A model generated the notes under the pieces. It saw only the letters and a program-made list of their open reading frames with translations, was not told where the DNA came from and did not search any database. A DNA stretch of 64,000 bases, taken from positions 124,001 through 188,000 of the forward strand of contig JAXDJV010000027.1 in assembly GCA_034667465.1 (NCBI GenBank). Direction: 5' to 3'. The first letter of the stretch is position 1; every line of letters starts with the position of its first letter. This document shows positions 8,217-17,136 of this stretch, one piece after another. This stretch comes from JAOBAU01 sp034667465 (lineage in GTDB: Bacteria; Acidobacteriota; Thermoanaerobaculia; Gp7-AA8). The position numbers were made by a program, and so were the translations under genes.

Positions 8217-9448
8217 TTGTCTTTCTCTTTCTCGTCTTTGTCCGACGACTTCGTTTCTTTGACGATCTTCACCGCGTCGCCGTCGCGCAGCTTCTTCAGA
8301 ATTCGGAACGGCCCGGTCACGACCTGCTCGCCGGCTTTGATGCCGCTCGCGATCACGACGCGCGTTGCGTCGCTGATCCCGGTCGTCACCTCGGTCTGCT
8401 TCACTTTGTCGTTCGTCACCACAAATACGTATTTCTTCTTCGGCAGGTTCTCGGAATCGAGATCGTCAGCCTTCGCTCCAGGCACTCGCTCGACGACCGA
8501 CTGAATCGGCACCGCGATCGAATTCGCGACGCTGCTCGTCACGATCGACACCTGCGACGTCATCCCCGGGCGCAGCCGTTCATCGGGATCGTCGATCTGC
8601 ACCTTCACGCGAAAGTAGCGAATGCCGGTGCCGGCGTTCTGCCGGATCGCAGCTGAGCTGCCGATCTCGCTGACGTGACCGCGATAGTCGCGATCGCTCA
8701 CCGCATCGACGTGAACCTTCGCCGCCTGGCCATTGCGGATGCCGACGACTTCCGTTTCGTTCACTTCCGCCACGACGAGAATCTCGGAGAGGTCGGCGAT
8801 CACCGCGATCACCGACCCGGGATTGTTCATCGTTCCGGTGATGACCACTTCCCCTTCGCGTGCGTTGAGCTGCACGACCTTGCCGTCGATCGGCGAGAGC
8901 AGCGTCGTATGCGACAGATCCGTTTCCGCCTGAAGGAGTCCCGCCTGCGCCTGGCGCACCCCTTCTTCTGCCGATCCGTAGCCGGCGCGCGCGTTGTCGA
9001 GCTCGAGTCGCGCGCGATCGAAGATCTCCTGCGCCTGAATCCCCTGCTCGCGCATCTTCATCGCGCGTCCGTACGTCGCCTCGGCGTTCGCCATCGCGGC
9101 GCGTGCGCGGATCACTTCGATCCGCCGGTTCGCGACGTCCGCGCGTCGCGCGTCGCGCTGCGCCAGGTACGCCGGCTTCTCCAGCTCGACGAGCTTCTGT
9201 CCCTTCTTCACGAGGTCGCCCTCGTTGAAGTAGAGGTGATCGATCTTTCCGATCACATGCGCGCTGATGTTGACCTTGAACCGCGGATCGATCTCGCCCG
9301 GCGCCGTGACCACCGCCTCGATCTGCTGCACCTTCGCCGGCTCCGCGTAGACGTCGACTCCTTTCGGAGCGTTGCCGCGGATGCTGAAGAAGATGATGAG
9401 AATGAGCGCGACGGCGATTGCGATGCCGGCGACTGCACGCCGATTCAC
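8213..9448 (-). CDS. macA: MacA/HlyD-family periplasmic adaptor subunit
   Basis: Membrane-fusion protein linking the inner-membrane MacB-like transporter to the TolC-like channel, 411 aa. It has one N-terminal anchor helix (AGIAIAVALILIIFF, about 7-23), a barrel-sandwich lipoyl-like half ('GKIDHLYFNEGDLVKKGQKLVELE', about 66-90), an alpha-hairpin from about 95 to 175 rich in Ala/Arg/Glu, the second half ('LSPIDGKVVQLNAREGEVV', about 182-200), then beta-barrel and membrane-proximal domains ('RPGMTSQVSIVTS'). The C-terminus is Lys/Asp-rich (KETKSSDKDEKEKDK). It overlaps the YIP1 gene stop by 4 bp and the ATPase start by 4 bp. MacA is the best family match from context; the gene symbol is approximate. 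Confidence 0.9.
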   Translation of the reverse strand: MNRRAVAGIAIAVALILIIFFSIRGNAPKGVDVYAEPAKVQQIEAVVTAPGEIDPRFKVNISAHVIGKIDHLYFNEGDLVKKGQKLVELEKPAYLAQRDARRADVANRRIEVIRARAAMANAEATYGRAMKMREQGIQAQEIFDRARLELDNARAGYGSAEEGVRQAQAGLLQAETDLSHTTLLSPIDGKVVQLNAREGEVVITGTMNNPGSVIAVIADLSEILVVAEVNETEVVGIRNGQAAKVHVDAVSDRDYRGHVSEIGSSAAIRQNAGTGIRYFRVKVQIDDPDERLRPGMTSQVSIVTSSVANSIAVPIQSVVERVPGAKADDLDSENLPKKKYVFVVTNDKVKQTEVTTGISDATRVVIASGIKAGEQVVTGPFRILKKLRDGDAVKIVKETKSSDKDEKEKDK

Positions 9449-10194
9449 GAACCAGACCCCACTCTCGTCTGCGCGATGGCCGGTCCGATGAGCGTGAGCA
9501 TCTTACCGAGCACCCACATCGTCAGAACGATCGCCGCCGATTTTGCTTTCGAGAAATTCGACATGCGCGCGAACCCGATGATGAGCAGGAACAGCGTCCA
9601 GAACGTGAAGAGATCGAATGACGCGAAGAGCGCGTACAGCAACGGTTGCGTCTTCATGCTGAACAAAAATCCGAGGTTGGAACGAATCGGATCCTGCACG
9701 TCGGCGAGCGTGATCACGGGCCGCATCACCAGGACGATGATCGCGATCACCGAGCGAATCAGCTGCGGCATCCACGAATACAAAACGATCGAGAACGCCT
9801 GCGGAAACTCTCCGTCGCCGCCGAAGATGCGGAACGCGACGAGCAGCAACATGGCCATGACCACGAGGATCAGAAGCCCGAGCACCGGCGAGACGTAGAA
9901 CACCGCCTTCGTGAACCCGACGACGAACTTCATGGCCGACATGTCGACGGGACGGCCCTGCGCTTCCATCGCGTCGCGGATGGTCGCGGCGAAGTCCAGG
10001 CGCGAGCCGAGAATCGCAACGCTGACGATCGAAAGCGCCACGATGATCAGCAGCGGCACGAGCCACTCGGGCCGGCGCGCGATGCTCTTAAACGTTTCGT
10101 CGGGGGCTGTGAGCACCCCGACGATTCGCTGAAAAGAGTTCGGTTTCGGTTCCGGCGGAATCGCGGCCGGAGGCGCTTCCGCAATTTCACTCAC
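9445..10194 (-). CDS. YIP1-domain integral membrane protein
   Basis: Polytopic membrane protein of 249 aa. A Pro-rich N-terminus (about 1-20) precedes the YIP1 entry motif 'RIVGVLTAPDETFKSIARRPEWLVPLLIIVAL' (about 23-55). At least five hydrophobic segments follow, near 46-64, 96-120, 138-165, 190-206 and 212-240. YIP1-domain proteins in bacteria are common but of unknown function. The gene sits between the TolC-like and MacA-like genes, overlapping both by 4 bp, so it belongs to the efflux transcription unit. Involvement in that transporter is inferred from this linkage alone. Confidence 0.85.
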   Translation of the reverse strand: MSEIAEAPPAAIPPEPKPNSFQRIVGVLTAPDETFKSIARRPEWLVPLLIIVALSIVSVAILGSRLDFAATIRDAMEAQGRPVDMSAMKFVVGFTKAVFYVSPVLGLLILVVMAMLLLVAFRIFGGDGEFPQAFSIVLYSWMPQLIRSVIAIIVLVMRPVITLADVQDPIRSNLGFLFSMKTQPLLYALFASFDLFTFWTLFLLIIGFARMSNFSKAKSAAIVLTMWVLGKMLTLIGPAIAQTRVGSGS

Positions 10195-11897
10195 TGCTTT
10201 TTATCCTCGGGCGTCGCTTCCTTGTCGTGCGCCGCGTACGTCAGTGACTTGTACTTGTCGAACCGCGTGAAGAACGACGGTTCGTCGACCTTCTCCGGTT
10301 CCTCGGTTGCGATGTGGTGAACGTCCAGCAGATCACCGACCGCGCGGTGATACGCGGCGAGCGCCTGGTTGTAGCTCACGAGCGCCTGCAGCTCGCGCGC
10401 TCGCGCGTCCGAAAGCTGCTGCTGCACCTGCAGCACCTGGAAGTTCGTGGTCATGCCGTTCTCGTAGCGCTTGCGCTCCGCGTCGAGGTTCTGCTCGGCC
10501 GCTTCACGTGCGGTGTGCGACGCTGAGATTTCCTTCGATGCGGTGTCGATCGCGCGCGCCGTCGAGCGCACGCCGACCGCGATGTTCTGCTTCGTCAGCG
10601 CTCCGAGCAGCTTCACGCGCTGCACTTCGAGCTCACTCCGCTTCGCGTCGGCTCGCGCGCCGATGTTGAAGACCGGCACGCCGATATTCAGGCCGATGTT
10701 CCATCCCGGAAAGTCGTTGCGGAAGACCTGCTCGACCGCTGATCCGAAACCGCGGTCCGGCAGGCCGCTCGACGAATCGATCGGACGTCCGGCGGCGCCG
10801 GAAAGGTTGTAGCCGCCGACGACGTCGAACTGCGGCAGCACCTGGTTGCGCGCGTAGAGATACTGGATGCGGCTGATGTCAGTCGCGAGCACGTTCTGGC
10901 GAATCTCGGGACGCAGCTCGTAGGCGCGCGTCACCGACTCTTCGACGTTGATCGTGACCGGCGCGTAGCCGATCGTTTCGGTCGGAATGATCGGACGATC
11001 CCATTCCGAATCGGGAAGGTTCATCAGCGCGCGAAGACGATCTTCAGCGGAGCGAACGTCGGCAACGGCGCGGATGAGACTCTCTTCCGTCGTCGCGATC
11101 TGCACGCGTGGCTGGAGGATGTCGAGCGGCGCCGAGGCTCCGACGTCGATGCGGATCTGCGTGATGCGCGACTGGTCGCGGGCGAGGAAGACCGACTCGC
11201 GGACGACGTCGATGTACTGGCGCGTGTAGATCAGGTCGAGGTAGGCCTGTTCGACGGCGTTCGTCGTATCGAGAAGCGCGGTGCGGAACTGCTCGCGGTT
11301 GATGCCGAGGTTGTTGCGCGCGATGTTGATTCCGCGGCGCGTGACGTCGACGCCGAAGTTGCGAGCGAGCGGCTGCGTCAGCCCGAGCGTCAGGCCGGCC
11401 GAGTAGCCGGGGCTGAGCGTTGTGCCGAAACCGCTGCGCGTGAACCGCTGATTCTCGATGCCGATCGAGTACGTGCCGCCCGTCGGCAGGAGTTGCCGCG
11501 CATCGGCATTCGCATTCGTCGCGCCGCTGGAGCTCGCGTCAAACGCGGAGAGCGCCGTCGACTCCTTGTTGCTGCGGTTCAGCTGCGCGGTCGTGAAGAT
11601 GTCAAAGATGCCGTACGAGCCGCGCAAATCCTGAACGGTCTCGCGGAAGCTGTAGCGCTCCAGCTCGACGCCGAGGTTCTGGCGAATCGATGCGCGAATC
11701 GCGTCATCGAGCGAGAGCTTGAGCGCCCGTGGATCGTTGACGTCGCGATCGGTGTCAGCCTGCACCGGCGCCGTCTGGCGCTGTAGCTGCGGCGACGAAG
11801 ATGCCGTGGTCGGTGTAGTGGGCTGGGTCGTCTGCGCCGCGAGCGTCGTCGCTCCCGTCACGCATACGATCAACATCAGCCGTGAAACAGCGGTCAT
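10191..11897 (-). CDS. TolC-family outer membrane efflux protein
   Basis: Outer-membrane channel component of a tripartite exporter, 568 aa. Signal peptide MTAVSRLMLIVCVTGATTLAAQ is followed by a Thr/Pro/Gln-rich linker to about 50, then two OEP repeats: first 'LSLDDAIRASIRQNLGVELERYSF' (about 62-85), second around 'VTRAYELRPEIRQNVLATDISRIQYLYARNQVLPQ' (about 325-360). Long helical stretches end with 'YNQALAAYHRAVGDLLDVHHI', typical of the family C-terminus, followed by a 50-residue charged tail. GGAGGA lies 8 bases before the ATG. It is the first gene of the unit tolC-yip1-macA-ATPase-(element)-permease, separated by 93 bp from dppF upstream. Longer than average TolC because of both linkers. 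Confidence 0.9.
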   Translation of the reverse strand: MTAVSRLMLIVCVTGATTLAAQTTQPTTPTTASSSPQLQRQTAPVQADTDRDVNDPRALKLSLDDAIRASIRQNLGVELERYSFRETVQDLRGSYGIFDIFTTAQLNRSNKESTALSAFDASSSGATNANADARQLLPTGGTYSIGIENQRFTRSGFGTTLSPGYSAGLTLGLTQPLARNFGVDVTRRGINIARNNLGINREQFRTALLDTTNAVEQAYLDLIYTRQYIDVVRESVFLARDQSRITQIRIDVGASAPLDILQPRVQIATTEESLIRAVADVRSAEDRLRALMNLPDSEWDRPIIPTETIGYAPVTINVEESVTRAYELRPEIRQNVLATDISRIQYLYARNQVLPQFDVVGGYNLSGAAGRPIDSSSGLPDRGFGSAVEQVFRNDFPGWNIGLNIGVPVFNIGARADAKRSELEVQRVKLLGALTKQNIAVGVRSTARAIDTASKEISASHTAREAAEQNLDAERKRYENGMTTNFQVLQVQQQLSDARARELQALVSYNQALAAYHRAVGDLLDVHHIATEEPEKVDEPSFFTRFDKYKSLTYAAHDKEATPEDKKQ

Positions 11898-11990
11898 GCT
11901 TGTTCCTCCTAAGACACGCCTCTTCTACGAAAGGACGAGGTGAGAGTTTCGAATCGAATGTGAGAGGCGCCGGTTACGACGCTGCGCATT

Positions 11991-13054
11991 CTACGACGCA
12001 GGGTGCGTCGCCGCAGAACCGCTCTCCGGAATCGGCGCGCCGGCGAAGTGGCAGGCGGCGAATTGTCCCGGCTTGTGTTCCACCAGCGGTGGAACCACAT
12101 CCCTGCAGATCGGGAACTGCGCGATCGGACAACGCGTGTGAAAGACGCAGCCGCTCGGAGGGTTGAGCGGCGTCGGAATGTCGCCTTTCAGAATGATGCG
12201 CGTCTTCTTCACCGTCGGATCGGGGACCGGCACCGCCGAGAGCAGCGCTTTCGTGTACGGATGCAGCGGATCTTCGTAGAGCCGCTCGCGTCCGGCCAGC
12301 TCCATCACTTTGCCGAGGTACATCACGGCCACGCGCGTCGAGATGTGCTCGACGACCGAAAGATCGTGCGCGATGAAGAGATATGTGAGCCCGAGCTCCG
12401 CCTGAAGATCCTGCAGAAGATTGACGACCTGCGCCTGCACGGAGACGTCGAGCGCCGAGACCGGCTCGTCGAGCACGAGGAACTTCGGATTCGTCGCCAG
12501 CGCGCGCGCGACGCCGATGCGCTGCCGCTGTCCGCCGGAAAATTCGTGCGGATAGCGTTTGCGGTAATCGGGATTGAGTCCGACTTTCTCGAGCAGCTCT
12601 GCGACGCGATCCGCGCGATCGCTGTTCGACATCCCGCCATGAATGATGAGCGGCTCGGCGACGATCGTGCCGACGGTCATGCGCGGATTCAGCGACGCAA
12701 ACGGATCCTGAAAGACGATCTGCATGTCACGGCGCTTGCGGCGCATGTCGCCGGAGTCGAGCGTCAGGACGTCGGTCCCTTCGAAGATCACGCTGCCGGA
12801 CGTCGGCTCGATCAGACGCAGGATGCAGCGGCCGACCGTCGTCTTGCCGGAGCCCGATTCGCCGACGAGGCCGAGCGTCTCGCCGCCGCTGATGCCGAAA
12901 CTGATGCCGTCGACAGCTTTGACGTTCGCGACCGTGCGCGCGAGCACGCCGCGTTTCACCGGGAAGTATTTTTTGAGATCGCGAACGATGAGGAGCTGTT
13001 CGCCGCTGCCTGCCGGCAGGGTCGGAGTCTGTTGCGATTCGGCGGTGGTGACGC

Positions 13055-13058
<4 letters not shown>
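11991..13058 (-). CDS. dppF: Oligopeptide/dipeptide ABC transporter ATP-binding protein, DppF/OppF type
   Basis: Cytoplasmic ATPase energising peptide uptake, 355 aa. N-terminal 'LLIVRDLKKYFPVKRG' is the OppF-class entry; Walker A 'GESGSGKTT', 'DMQIVFQDPFASLNPRMTVG' Q-loop, signature 'FSGGQRQRIGVARAL', Walker B 'FLVLDEPVSALDVSVQAQ', and the C-terminal oligopeptide/dipeptide extension with Cys motif 'GCVFHTRCPIAQFPIC' implicated in an Fe-S cluster in relatives. ATG at 13058 is chosen because it overlaps the stop of dppD by 4 bp; upstream open sequence in this frame is antisense-like noise. No permease genes are adjacent, though a cognate-type binding protein lies at the window start on the same strand. 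Confidence 0.93.
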
Positions 13059-14128
<1,070 letters not shown>

Positions 14129-14164
14129 GCGTCGGCATCGTAGCAAGAACGGTGACAGACGTCG

Positions 14165-14602
14165 TCAGCGCTTCGCCGGCGGACTGAGAATGATCGGCAG
14201 GATGGCGATAGCAAGGGAGACCGTCATCATCACGATGACGATGATGAATCCGCCCCATCCGGTCGAGTCGCCGTCGATGTCAGCCGTTTCGAGGTCGTAG
14301 GGCAAATAGCGAACGGTCACACGCTGCCCGACGACATAGGGATTGATCCGCCGCGCGGTGCTCGCCCGGAACTTCCATTCCGCACCGGCGTTCGGCTTGA
14401 AGACGATCACCGGCGCGAGATACGGCGTCACCGTCTGCCGTCTCCCCGATACCGTTTCAAGCGCGACGACCTCCCCTTCCGCCGTGACGCCGTCGCGCAA
14501 AAGATCGAGGCGGCGGTAGTAGAGACGGTAGGCGACCTTCGCGAGATAGAAGGCGGTCGCGGCGAAGAGGAGCGAGAAGAGGATGCGTCCGAGGAGAATC
14601 AG
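14165..14602 (-). CDS. DUF3592 membrane protein, probably initiated at CTG
   Basis: Small membrane protein of about 145 aa. It has an N-terminal helix (LILLGRILFSLLFAATAFYL), a soluble domain of DUF3592 type ('GVTAEGEVVALETVSGRR', 'VIVFKPNAGAEWKFRAS', 'VGQRVTVRYLPYDLETADID'), and a second helix (FIIVIVMMTVSLAIAILPIIL) near the C-terminus. Function of the family is unknown. The first ATG/GTG/TTG in frame is a TTG at 14500, which would delete the first helix. A strong Shine-Dalgarno (AAAGGAGG) ends 6 bases before CTG at 14602, directly after an in-frame TAA at 14606-14608, so CTG (or the adjacent ATT) is the likely start. Divergent from the cysteine-repeat gene at 14696. Confidence 0.72.
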   Translation of the reverse strand: MILLGRILFSLLFAATAFYLAKVAYRLYYRRLDLLRDGVTAEGEVVALETVSGRRQTVTPYLAPVIVFKPNAGAEWKFRASTARRINPYVVGQRVTVRYLPYDLETADIDGDSTGWGGFIIVIVMMTVSLAIAILPIILSPPAKR

Positions 14603-14695
14603 AGGTTACCTCCTTTTATCCGGATCAGCCGTAGCGACGCTGATGCCGCTGGCCGTAACGCATGTCATAATGCCTGCCGCCATGGGGGCAAAAAT
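14603..14695. promoter_or_regulatory. Divergent intergenic region holding both translation start signals
   Basis: 93 bp between DUF3592 (minus) and the cysteine-repeat peptide (plus). AAAGGAGG for the minus gene and GGGGG seven bases before the plus ATG are visible. CATAAT at 14666-14671 could be a -10 for the plus gene, but no good -35 is seen. Promoters are assumed, not demonstrated. Confidence 0.4.
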
Positions 14696-14947
14696 ATGAG
14701 AGCACGCATCTTTCGTTTCATCCGACTGGGAATCGTAGCGATCCTCTTTGTTGCAGCTCTTGCGATGCCTGCCTCCGCGGATTACTACACATGCCAGGAT
14801 TCCTGCAACGGCAACTACTACGGATGTCTGGCGACCTGCCAGTGGTGGAACATCCTCTGCCGCGGCACCTGCATGGATCTTCTCGACTACTGCACGCAGA
14901 CGTGCAACGGAAACAACCATCCTGATCCGATCCGCGACACGTACTGA
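14696..14947 (+). CDS. Secreted cysteine-repeat peptide with four CX3C motifs at 11-residue period
   Basis: Unrecognised small exported protein, 83 aa. A clear signal peptide (basic N-terminus, hydrophobic 11-23, MPASA cleavage motif at 24-28) leaves about 55 residues. Eight cysteines sit at 33, 37, 44, 48, 55, 59, 66 and 70: four CX3C motifs separated by exactly six residues, an 11-residue (hendecad) repeat. Eleven residues make three turns of helix, so all cysteines would line one face of a straight helix; alternatively the peptide folds as disulfide-bonded helical hairpins, as in twin-CX3C proteins. Trp, Tyr and Leu fill the spacers. A GGGGG Shine-Dalgarno lies seven bases upstream. The next gene, 2 bp downstream, encodes a membrane-anchored thioredoxin-like protein, suggesting a redox partnership. 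No family was recognised. Confidence 0.8.
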   Translation: MRARIFRFIRLGIVAILFVAALAMPASADYYTCQDSCNGNYYGCLATCQWWNILCRGTCMDLLDYCTQTCNGNNHPDPIRDTY

Positions 14948-14949
14948 TC

Positions 14950-15441
14950 GTGAAAGCACGCCTCGATACGGCGGCAAACATCGCAACGATCGTTCTGGCA
15001 ATCGCGGCACTTGTTCTGTTCGGGTACAAGGTATCGCATCGAGGGCACCCCGCAGGTCCTCGGGTCGGGAGCCAGCTGCCGATACGTCGGTCGGCGAACG
15101 TCGAACGCTACGCCGTGCTGATGTTGTCGACAAACTGCCGCTTCTGTTCGCGTGACGCAGACTTCTACCGACAGCTGTCGGCGCGACGGGATCAACGGCA
15201 TCGGCTCATCGCAGTGTTTCCTGAAACGAGTGACGAAGCGCGCCGCTACCTTCAGCGACGTGGCATCGTCGTAGACGAAGTCGTCGCTTCCGATCTAAAC
15301 CGCTTCAATACATCGGCCACGCCAACGGTCATCATCACGGATGGCGATGGAAAGGTAACCAAAGCCTGGGTCGGGGCTCTCGCTGGCGACTCGCGAACGG
15401 ATGTTCTCTCGTCGCTCGCGTGTGCGAACTGTGGTCCGTGA
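14950..15441 (+). CDS. Membrane-anchored thioredoxin-like protein (CRFC)
   Basis: Predicted periplasmic thiol-disulfide protein, 163 aa, starting at GTG two bases after the cysteine-repeat gene. An N-terminal anchor helix (about 8-26, ANIATIVLAIAALVLFGY) precedes a thioredoxin fold: 'RYAVLMLSTNCRFCSRDADFY' places the CXXC (CRFC) near residue 64 after the usual beta strand. 'HRLIAVFPETSDEARRYL' follows, then 'NTSATPTVIITDGDGKV' with the cis-Pro (TPT) and the closing strand. A second CXXC (CANC) lies four residues before the C-terminus, which is unusual. Whether it oxidises or reduces cannot be told, but the closely linked cysteine-rich peptide is the obvious candidate substrate. It ends 7 bp from the convergent murJ stop. 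Confidence 0.8.
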   Translation: MKARLDTAANIATIVLAIAALVLFGYKVSHRGHPAGPRVGSQLPIRRSANVERYAVLMLSTNCRFCSRDADFYRQLSARRDQRHRLIAVFPETSDEARRYLQRRGIVVDEVVASDLNRFNTSATPTVIITDGDGKVTKAWVGALAGDSRTDVLSSLACANCGP

Positions 15442-15448
15442 TGTTCGT

Positions 15449-17116
15449 TTACCGCCGAAACCGACCGAGCAACGCATTCGCCTCGGGCACTCGCAGCGCC
15501 GCTACGACTGCGAGATAGACGACCCCGAATACTCCGCACGCGAGCAACCCACCACCCAGGTGCCGCAGGATTCGAGGCAGCATCGCGACGAGAGTCGGGA
15601 GCAGAAATCGGTCGAACGCAACTGCACCGATGCCCGCGGCGATCGCGGCGCCCCATAACGACGCGAGATATGACGCGGGAATCCGGACCGCGCCGGTTCT
15701 GCGCGCGAGCGCTGCTCGAAGCATCAGAAACTCGAGCCAACCCGCAAGGCCGGCTGATGCCGTGAGGCCGATTGCGCCGAGGGCGACGGTCCCGTCGCCG
15801 ACGAGGAGCACGGGAAGGTGGGCCGCTTCGAGGGCGCTCACGATCAGAGGTCGCAGCGGAATCGCGAAGAGATAACCGAGAACGCCGGTCAGCGTCACCC
15901 GAAGCATTGCGAATCGCAGCGGTGTCTTTGTATCCCGCAGCGCGTAGAACGCCGACGAATAAAGGCGGCCAAGCGTCGCGGCGAGTAAACCAACAGTAGA
16001 ACCGATCAGGATGTACCAGACGAAGGTCGTGTCGCGCTGCGTGAACGCACCACCTTCGTACAACGCGGCGACGATCTGGTTGCCGATGGCGATGAATGCA
16101 ACGACGGACGGGATCACGAAAAACGCGATCTGCCGAAGACCTCGTTGCAGCCGCTGGCGAAGCGCAGCGTTGATCGCTTCGCTATCGCCGGTCGCGGTCG
16201 ACATCTGCGGCAACTCGGCGGCCGCAACCGACATCCCAAAGAGACTGATCGGCAACAGGTAGATCATCTGCGCGTACGCGAGTCCGGAAGCAGCGGCGGT
16301 ACCGAGCAGCGTCGCGAGCAGATTGTCGAGATACGCGCTCAGCTGCACGACGCCGCGCCCGACGAGCACGGGCGTGAAATTGCGGAGAATTTCGCGCACC
16401 GGTTCGATCGTCGTATCGAGCACGAAACGGAGGTTGCGATCGTACTGAAAGACGAACGGGACCTGAATCGCGAACTGCACGAACGCTCCGGCCACCGTTC
16501 CCCACGCTGCTGCGACAGCGAGACCACTCTGAGTCAGCCTGCTGCCGAAGATCACCAGTGCGGCGATCATCACGATGTTCATGAAGACCGGCGCGACGTA
16601 CGAGAGAAAAAACTTGCGATGGCTGTTCAGAATGCCGAGACACCACGCGGAGAGGACGAGCAGCGCGACGCCCGGAAACATGATTCGCACGACGGTGATC
16701 GTCAACTCTCGAATCGCGCCGTGAAAACCGGGCGCGATGAAGATGAGCACCCACGGCGTCAGGACGATCCCGAGAACCGCCAGGACGGTGACCGCCAGCG
16801 TGAGCAGCGCGGCGACGACGCCGGCTACTCTCCCCGCGAGCTCTTCCTCTCCCTCTGCGATGAGTCGCGCGTAAACGGGGATGAACGACGCTGAGAGAAC
16901 GCCCTCGCCGAACAGGTTCTGGAGAAAGTTCGGAATGCGAATGGCAGCACTGAAAACGCCGGCAGCCGGCGAGTTACCGAGATAGTGCGCGAAGACTTTC
17001 TGCCGAACCAGACCTGAAATCCGGCTCAACAAGATCCCCGCCGCCACCAGCATGGCGAAGCCGGCGGCGCGCGGTTTGGCGGTGGGAGTGACTGGGACGG
17101 AAGTGGCTTCGGACAC
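15449..17116 (-). CDS. murJ: Lipid II flippase MurJ (MviN)
   Basis: Polytopic inner-membrane flippase for the peptidoglycan precursor lipid II, 555 aa, MOP superfamily. Diagnostic N-terminal segment: 'GILLSRISGLVRQKVFAHYLG', 'IRIPNFLQNLFGEGVLSASFIPVYARL'. Later 'YLLPISLFGMSVAAAELPQMS' and 'GRLYSSAFYALRDTKTPLRFAML' are typical MurJ motifs. About fourteen hydrophobic segments are spread through the sequence. GTG start at 17116. An essential cell-wall gene in most bacteria. Its start lies only 20 bp from that of the divergent FAD-dependent reductase gene. Confidence 0.95.
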   Translation of the reverse strand: MSEATSVPVTPTAKPRAAGFAMLVAAGILLSRISGLVRQKVFAHYLGNSPAAGVFSAAIRIPNFLQNLFGEGVLSASFIPVYARLIAEGEEELAGRVAGVVAALLTLAVTVLAVLGIVLTPWVLIFIAPGFHGAIRELTITVVRIMFPGVALLVLSAWCLGILNSHRKFFLSYVAPVFMNIVMIAALVIFGSRLTQSGLAVAAAWGTVAGAFVQFAIQVPFVFQYDRNLRFVLDTTIEPVREILRNFTPVLVGRGVVQLSAYLDNLLATLLGTAAASGLAYAQMIYLLPISLFGMSVAAAELPQMSTATGDSEAINAALRQRLQRGLRQIAFFVIPSVVAFIAIGNQIVAALYEGGAFTQRDTTFVWYILIGSTVGLLAATLGRLYSSAFYALRDTKTPLRFAMLRVTLTGVLGYLFAIPLRPLIVSALEAAHLPVLLVGDGTVALGAIGLTASAGLAGWLEFLMLRAALARRTGAVRIPASYLASLWGAAIAAGIGAVAFDRFLLPTLVAMLPRILRHLGGGLLACGVFGVVYLAVVAALRVPEANALLGRFRR

Positions 17117-17136
17117 GGCGCGTTAAGATACCTCGC

